Of a DNA stretch of 8,490 nt, positions 4,256 through 8,490 are shown piece by piece. Below the pieces are notes generated by a model. That model was not told where the DNA came from. It worked only from the letters and a program-made list of their open reading frames with translations, and searched no databases. Within the stretch, counting starts at the first letter, position 1. Each line of letters opens with the position of its first letter. This stretch comes from an uncultured Selenomonas sp. (lineage in GTDB: Bacteria > Bacillota > Negativicutes > Selenomonadales > Selenomonadaceae): positions 1 to 8,490 of the forward strand of contig CAJPRR010000099.1 in NCBI GenBank assembly GCA_905373085.1, in the 5' to 3' direction. Position numbers and translations under genes: made by a program.

Positions 4256-5920
4256 ATGGCAGAAGCGACATCATCGAATTTCATTTATAACATCATCGAC
4301 GAGGATCTGAAGAGCGGCAAGCATCCCGAGGGCATACACACGCGTTTTCCGCCCGAACCGAACGGCTATTTGCACATCGGTCATGCGAAGTCGATTTGCT
4401 TGAACTTCGGCACGGCGGAGAAGTATGCGGGGCTTTGCAACCTGCGCTTTGACGATACGAATCCGACGAAGGAGGATACGGAGTACGTCGACTCGATCCA
4501 GGAGGACATCAAGTGGCTGGGGTTTTCCTGGGGCAATCGCCGCTACTATGCGTCGGACTACTTTGAAAAGCTTTACGAATACGCATGCGCCTTGATTGAG
4601 AAAGGACTTGCCTACGTCGACGATCTCACGGCAGAGGAGATCCGCGCCTATCGCGGCACGCTGACGGAGCCGGGCAGGGAGAGTCCCTGCCGCAATCGCA
4701 GCGTCGCGGAAAACCTCGCGCTTTTTGAGCGCATGAAGGCGGGCGAGTTCCCTGACGGCAGCCGCGTGCTGCGTGCCAAGGTCGACATGGCGTCGCCGAA
4801 CATCACGATGCGCGATCCCGTCATCTACCGCATCGCGCACGCCGTGCATCATCGCACGGGGGGTGCTTGGTGCATCTATCCGATGTACGACTTCGCGCAT
4901 CCTCTGTCGGACGCCATCGAGCACATCACGCATTCCCTGTGCACATTGGAGTTTGAGGATCACCGTCCGTTCTACGACTGGCTTCTGGAAGTCCTGGGCT
5001 TCGACAAGAACACGCGCCCGCGTCAGATCGAGTTCGCGCGGCTCAACGTCACGAATACGATCACAAGCAAGCGCAAGCTGCGCCAGCTTGTCGAGGAGGG
5101 GCATGTGCGCGGCTGGGACGATCCGAGGATGCCGACGCTCTCGGGGCTTCGGCGGCGCGGCTATACGCCGGCTTCAATCCGCGACTTCTGCGAGCGCATC
5201 GGCGTCGCGAAGTCGAACAGCACGGTCGACGTGGCGATGCTTGAGCATTGCGTGAGAGAAGACCTCAACGAACACGCTGTGCGCGTCATGGCGGTGCTGC
5301 GTCCTTTGAAGGTCGTGCTGACGAATTATCCCAAGGACAAGTCGGAGGAACTTTTGGCAGAGAACCATCCGACGCGCGGCGGCAAGCGCTATGTGCCGTT
5401 TTCGCGCGAGCTTTACATCGAGCGCGAGGATTTCATGGAAGAGCCGCCGAAGAAGTTCTTCCGTCTGCGCCCGGGCGGCGAGGTGCGCTTGAAGCACGCC
5501 TATATCATCAAGTGCGAGGAAGTCGTCAAGGACGAGAAGGGCGAGATCGCAGAGCTTCGCTGCACCTACGATCCCGAGTCGAAGTCGGGCGGCGCTGCGG
5601 CGAACCGCAAGGTCAAGGGCACGCTGCACTGGGTGTCGGCGAAGGACGCCGTGGACGCCGAGGTGCGCCTCTACGACTATCTTTTGAAGACGGAGGAAGC
5701 GGAAGAGGCGGCGGATTTCATCGCGTCCTTGAATCCTCGTTCTCTCGAAGTCATCGAGGGGGCGAAGGTTGAGCCGAGTCTTGCGCGTACGGCGGAAGGC
5801 ACGCACTATCAGTTCCTGCGCATGGGCTACTTCGTCGTGGACAAGGATACGCGCCCCGACAGGCTCGTGTTCAACCGCGTCGTCGGACTCAAGGATTCGT
5901 GGGGAAAGGTCAAGGGGTGA
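4256..5920 (+). CDS. glnS: Glutaminyl-tRNA synthetase (GlnRS)
   Basis: GlnRS attaches glutamine to tRNA(Gln) in the cytoplasm using ATP. The 554-residue protein is full length, the same as the E. coli enzyme. The class I Rossmann fold is marked by FPPEPNGYLHIGHAKS (31-46; HIGH at 40-43) and LRFDDTNPTKED (63-74). The second class I motif is ITSKR (269-273), where E. coli GlnRS has VMSKR. The C-terminal beta-barrel anticodon-binding part is seen in GGEVRLKHAYIIKC, TYDPESKSGG and RKVKGTLHWVS (roughly 410-460). These marks favour GlnRS over the related archaeal-type GluRS. The start ATG has GGAAGGAG 8 nt upstream. Many Firmicutes lack GlnRS and make Gln-tRNA through GatCAB, so a glnS gene fits the Negativicutes or another lineage that gained it. 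A small unknown gene follows 2 bp after the stop. Confidence 0.97.
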   Translation: MAEATSSNFIYNIIDEDLKSGKHPEGIHTRFPPEPNGYLHIGHAKSICLNFGTAEKYAGLCNLRFDDTNPTKEDTEYVDSIQEDIKWLGFSWGNRRYYASDYFEKLYEYACALIEKGLAYVDDLTAEEIRAYRGTLTEPGRESPCRNRSVAENLALFERMKAGEFPDGSRVLRAKVDMASPNITMRDPVIYRIAHAVHHRTGGAWCIYPMYDFAHPLSDAIEHITHSLCTLEFEDHRPFYDWLLEVLGFDKNTRPRQIEFARLNVTNTITSKRKLRQLVEEGHVRGWDDPRMPTLSGLRRRGYTPASIRDFCERIGVAKSNSTVDVAMLEHCVREDLNEHAVRVMAVLRPLKVVLTNYPKDKSEELLAENHPTRGGKRYVPFSRELYIEREDFMEEPPKKFFRLRPGGEVRLKHAYIIKCEEVVKDEKGEIAELRCTYDPESKSGGAAANRKVKGTLHWVSAKDAVDAEVRLYDYLLKTEEAEEAADFIASLNPRSLEVIEGAKVEPSLARTAEGTHYQFLRMGYFVVDKDTRPDRLVFNRVVGLKDSWGKVKG

Positions 5921-5922
5921 AG

Positions 5923-6231
5923 ATGGGAAAGATACCGAAGGGGCTTTCTGACAAGGCGATGATGCAAGGCTTCGAGGAAGAGGCGACGCTCGAAGATTGC
6001 TTCCTCGCGCATGAAGCGCACGAGGAGGAAAAGCGCCGCCGCGCCGTGCGTGAAAAGGAAGCGGATCTTTCGCGAGCGGCGCTCACGCCTGACCTTCTCG
6101 ACCGCTTGGGCAAGGAGCTTCTGCAGCTGAAGCTCGATCTCTTTTCCGAGGGCGTCAAGAATTATCGCATAGACATCAAGCGCGAGGGCGCGACGATTGT
6201 GCTCGCGCCGAAAGAAACGAAGGGGAGGTGA
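5923..6231 (+). CDS. Small charged protein of unknown function, coupled to glnS
   Basis: This 102-residue protein is not one I recognise. Residues 1-45 are rich in E, K and R, with a likely helical stretch around EEEATLEDCFLAHEAHEEEKRRR. A second segment (about 55-75, TPDLLDRLGKELLQLKLDLF) looks amphipathic. The end, NYRIDIKREGATIVLAP, looks like two beta strands before a basic tail. There is one cysteine, no signal peptide and no membrane segment. The ATG lies 2 bp after the glnS stop, and AAGGGG (5912-5917) within the end of glnS can act as its ribosome binding site, so translation is probably coupled. A GTG at 5899 is in frame but would overlap glnS by 22 bp and has no ribosome binding site. 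G/C-rich third positions match its neighbours, which supports a genuine native gene. Being in one unit with glnS hints at a link to translation, but this is only context. Confidence 0.75.
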   Translation: MGKIPKGLSDKAMMQGFEEEATLEDCFLAHEAHEEEKRRRAVREKEADLSRAALTPDLLDRLGKELLQLKLDLFSEGVKNYRIDIKREGATIVLAPKETKGR

Positions 6232-6293
6232 GGCGGCTTCCTCGCGGGCGGGCTCCAAGGTGAAAGGTGTTTTGAGATTTATTATTAAAATTT

Positions 6294-6311
6294 ATGAAGA
6301 AAGAAGTGTAA
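6294..6311 (+). other. Possible five-codon minicistron before the transporter
   Basis: ATG at 6294 opens a frame reading M-K-K-E-V and stops at TAA (6309-6311), 3 nt before the transporter GTG. The gap 6232-6314 changes from GC-rich to AT-rich (6271-6295), which could hold a promoter, but I see no well-spaced -35/-10 pair. The short frame may be chance: its purine-rich codons also serve as the only visible ribosome binding site for the transporter. Confidence 0.2.
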
Positions 6312-6314
6312 CCA

Positions 6315-7598
6315 GTGGAAACAAGCACAGTTGTTGCTATCGTGATCTTCGTCGCGGCTTACGCGCTGATCATTTCAGAGAAGATTCACCGCACCATCAT
6401 TGGTATCTGCGGCGCCATGCTGATGATCCTCCTCGGAATCATCAGCCAGGAAACCGCGATTCATCACATTGACTTCAACACCCTCGGACTCCTCATGGGC
6501 ATGATGGTCATCGTGAACATCACGAGCGAGACCGGACTCTTCAACTACCTTGCGATCTGGGCGGCGAAGAAGGTCAAGGCGAAGCCGATCTCCCTGCTCG
6601 TCGCCCTGTCCATCCTCACCGCCGTTTGCTCGGCGCTTCTTGACAACGTGACGACGGTGCTTCTGACGGTGCCGATCACGTTCAGCATCACGAAGCAGCT
6701 CAACGTCGACGTCAAGCCGTTCCTCATCGCGCAGATCCTGTCGTCGAACATCGGCGGCACGGCGACGCTGATCGGCGATCCGCCAAACATCATGATCGGC
6801 AGCGCCGTCGGCCTGCAGTTCATGGACTTCATCACAAACCTTGCAGCGATCTGCGTCCTGATCTTCATCGTGACGATCGGCATCTTGATCGTGCTCTACG
6901 GCAACAAGCTGCACACGACGGACGATCTGCGCGCGAAGGTCATGCAGCTCGATGAGAAGAGCCAGATCGTCGAGCCGCGCCTCTTGAAGAAGTGCCTGTT
7001 CGCGCTCGCCGTCACGATCAGCCTCTTCGTGCTGCACGGCCAGCTCCACCTCGACACGGCGACCGCCGCTATGACGGGCGCAGGACTCCTGCTGCTCATC
7101 AGTTTCCCGCAGAAGGAGGCGATGATCGCGAAGGTTTTGTCGAAGGTCGAATGGCTCGCCATCTTCTTCTTCGCAGGTCTCTTCATCCTCGTCGGCGCGC
7201 TCGTCGAGACGGGCGTCATCAAGATGCTCGCGGAAGAGGCGATCAAGATCACGAACGGCGATCTCACGGCGACCTCGATGCTCATTCTTTGGATGAGCGC
7301 CTACGCTTCGGCGTTCATCGACAATATCCCGTTCGTCGCGACGCTCATTCCGCTGATTCAGGACATGGGGCAGATGGGCATGACGAACCTCGATCCCGTA
7401 TGGTGGTCGCTCGCCCTTGGCGCCTGCCTCGGCGGCAACGGCACCCTGATCGGCGCCTCGGCGAACGTCGTCGTCGCTTCGATGGCGGCGCAGCGCGGCA
7501 AGCCGATCTCCTTCATCAGCTTCATGAAGATCGCTTTGCCGATGATGACGCTCTCGATTGCGATTTCGAGCGTCTACGTCTGGCTCAGATATTTGTAA
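6315..7598 (+). CDS. ArsB/NhaD-family (ion transporter superfamily) membrane permease
   Basis: This 427-residue protein is strongly hydrophobic, with about 11-12 membrane segments starting with a helix at residues 4-20. It shows the two-fold repeat typical of the ion transporter superfamily (ArsB, NhaD, SLC13, CitM). DNVTTVLLTVP at D110 is followed by GGTATLIGDPPN at 147, and DNIPFVATLIP at D336 is followed by GGNGTLIGASANV at 373. Both pairs are separated by exactly 37 residues. The central loop (about 200-225) is charged and probably cytoplasmic. Members move arsenite, Na+/H+ or dicarboxylates; no arsenic resistance genes are nearby, so the substrate is open and ArsB should not be assumed. 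The start is GTG 6315, behind a weak AAGAAAGAAG site; the next in-frame ATG (6418) would remove the first membrane segment. A GC-rich hairpin follows the stop, so the gene ends its own unit or is cotranscribed with leuS by read-through. Confidence 0.9.
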   Translation: METSTVVAIVIFVAAYALIISEKIHRTIIGICGAMLMILLGIISQETAIHHIDFNTLGLLMGMMVIVNITSETGLFNYLAIWAAKKVKAKPISLLVALSILTAVCSALLDNVTTVLLTVPITFSITKQLNVDVKPFLIAQILSSNIGGTATLIGDPPNIMIGSAVGLQFMDFITNLAAICVLIFIVTIGILIVLYGNKLHTTDDLRAKVMQLDEKSQIVEPRLLKKCLFALAVTISLFVLHGQLHLDTATAAMTGAGLLLLISFPQKEAMIAKVLSKVEWLAIFFFAGLFILVGALVETGVIKMLAEEAIKITNGDLTATSMLILWMSAYASAFIDNIPFVATLIPLIQDMGQMGMTNLDPVWWSLALGACLGGNGTLIGASANVVVASMAAQRGKPISFISFMKIALPMMTLSIAISSVYVWLRYL

Positions 7599-7611
7599 AA
7601 AAGCAATTTTT

Positions 7612-7647
7612 GGGGCGCACGGGGAGACCCGCACGCCCCTATTTCTC
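7612..7647. terminator. GC-rich hairpin between transporter and leuS, probable terminator
   Basis: GGGGCG (7612-7617) pairs with CGCCCC (7634-7639), and CGGG (7620-7623) with CCCG (7628-7631), around a GAGA tetraloop. A CA/CA mismatch (7618-7619/7632-7633) interrupts the stem. The tract after it, TATTTCTCT, is only moderately T-rich. On the opposite strand the stem is followed by a stretch with AAAAATTGC and TTTTTT. Because leuS starts 25 bp later, the hairpin may also sit inside the leuS leader and act as an attenuator. Confidence 0.65.
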
Positions 7648-7648
7648 T

Positions 7649-7654
7649 AGGAGG
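7649..7654 (+). promoter_or_regulatory. leuS ribosome binding site
   Basis: A consensus AGGAGG lies 10 nt before ATG 7665, right after the terminator-like hairpin. It firmly sets the leuS start. No T-box leader and no clear promoter fit in the 66 bp between the transporter stop and leuS. Confidence 0.8.
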
Positions 7655-7664
7655 ACTTTGTTGT

Positions 7665-8490
7665 ATGGAGAGATATGCTCCGCAGGAAATCGAAAAGAAA
7701 TGGCAGGAGAAGTGGCAGAAGGACGACGTCTGCAAGACGGAGATCGACCGCACGCAGCCCGAGTACTATGTGCTCGAAATGTTCCCGTATCCGTCGGGCA
7801 ATCTGCACATGGGGCATGTGCGCAACTATTCGATCGGCGACGTCATCGCGCGTTTCAAGAAGATGCAGGGCTGCAACGTGCTGCATCCGATGGGCTTCGA
7901 CGCTTTCGGCATGCCGGCGGAGAACGCCGCGATCAAGCACGGCGTGAAGCCCGCCGACTGGACGTATTCCAACATTGAGAACATGAAGCGCCAGCAGATG
8001 AGCATGGGGCTTTCCTACGATTGGAGCCGCGAGGCTGTGACCTGTCGTCCCGAGTACTACCGCTGGACGCAGTGGCTCTTTGAGCTTTTCTACAAGAAGG
8101 GTCTCGCCTACAAGAAGGAAGCGTCGGTCAACTGGTGCGATACGTGCGGCACGGTGCTTGCGAACGAGCAGGTCATCGACGGCAAATGCTGGCGCTGCGA
8201 TTCCGAGGTGCACAAGAAGGATCTCTCGCAATGGTTCTTGAAGATCACGGACTATGCGGACGAGCTTCTCGCCGACCTCGACAAGCTCAAGGGCTGGCCC
8301 GAGCGCGTCAAGACGATGCAGGAGAACTGGATCGGCCGCTCCGAAGGCTTGGAGTTCGACATCGACGTGCCCGCGCTCGGCGAGAAGATCGCCGTCTACA
8401 CGACGCGTGCCGATACGGCGTACGGCGTGACCTTTGTGGCGCTCGCGGCGGAGCATCCTCTGATGGAGAAGATCCTGAAGGATAATCCGA
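7665..8490 (+). CDS. leuS: Leucyl-tRNA synthetase (LeuRS), N-terminal part, cut by window end
   Basis: LeuRS charges tRNA(Leu) with leucine and edits mischarged products. The first 275 codons are present and open to the right edge; bacterial LeuRS is usually over 800 residues, so about two thirds lies outside. Visible marks are the class I signature MFPYPSGNLHMGHVRNY (HMGH at 48-51), HPMGFDAFGMPAENAA (74-89), and a four-cysteine zinc site C158, C161, C175 and C178 (WCDTCG and CWRCD). WIGRSEG then leads into the CP1 editing domain, with the threonine-rich motif TTRADTAYGVTF. In E. coli LeuRS the matching motif reads TTRPDT; the threonine in the last position, which guards editing specificity, is kept. 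No frameshift is seen. The start follows a consensus AGGAGG 10 nt upstream. Many Firmicutes leuS genes have a T-box leader; there is no room for one here. Confidence 0.97.
   Translation, partial: MERYAPQEIEKKWQEKWQKDDVCKTEIDRTQPEYYVLEMFPYPSGNLHMGHVRNYSIGDVIARFKKMQGCNVLHPMGFDAFGMPAENAAIKHGVKPADWTYSNIENMKRQQMSMGLSYDWSREAVTCRPEYYRWTQWLFELFYKKGLAYKKEASVNWCDTCGTVLANEQVIDGKCWRCDSEVHKKDLSQWFLKITDYADELLADLDKLKGWPERVKTMQENWIGRSEGLEFDIDVPALGEKIAVYTTRADTAYGVTFVALAAEHPLMEKILKDNP

Noticed and set aside
6992..7978. + strand open frame of 328 codons spanning the transporter end and leuS start
   Set aside because: It crosses two certain genes and a terminator in a wrong frame, and its arginine- and alanine-rich composition is typical of a shadow frame.

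Overview
The window (8490 bp) looks like chromosomal DNA from a fairly GC-rich Negativicutes bacterium of the Selenomonas type. That placement is inferred: the UvrB and LeuRS are of the Firmicutes sort, the housekeeping genes favour G/C at third codon positions, Shine-Dalgarno sites are strong AGGAGG-like sequences, and a glutaminyl-tRNA synthetase is present. No database search was possible. All supported genes lie on the + strand.

Layout. (1) Positions 1-210 hold no protein gene. They contain a long imperfect hairpin (1-163) whose deviations from Watson-Crick pairing are almost all G-U pairs or tandem G-A mismatches, followed by a perfect 14-bp terminator-type inverted repeat (176-210). (2) Positions 275-1093 carry an AT-richer toxin-antitoxin module: its own promoter, a RelB/DinJ-type ribbon-helix-helix antitoxin, and an overlapping PIN-domain toxin. 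(3) uvrB (1121-3172) follows after only 27 bp. (4) An HD-domain phosphohydrolase-like gene (3240-4022) has its own extended -10 promoter and a TTG start. (5) A 233-bp gap holds an inverted repeat, a likely terminator and a structured leader. (6) glnS (4256-5920) is followed 2 bp later by a small charged protein gene of unknown function (5923-6231). (7) An ArsB/NhaD-type membrane transporter (6315-7598) ends at a GC-rich hairpin. (8) leuS begins at 7665 and runs off the right edge.

How the genes relate. The right two thirds are ordinary housekeeping: excision repair (UvrB), two class I aminoacyl-tRNA synthetases (GlnRS, LeuRS) and an ion or anion permease, with no evident shared pathway. The left 1.1 kb has the accessory character: a compact structured element next to a toxin-antitoxin pair whose composition differs from the genes after it.

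The most interesting signal is the 1-163 hairpin. It has three tandem G-A mismatches spaced about one helical turn apart and eight G-U pairs that exist only in the + strand transcript. This suggests a structured RNA, or a mobile or repeated element that encodes one. I do not recognise it as a named family.
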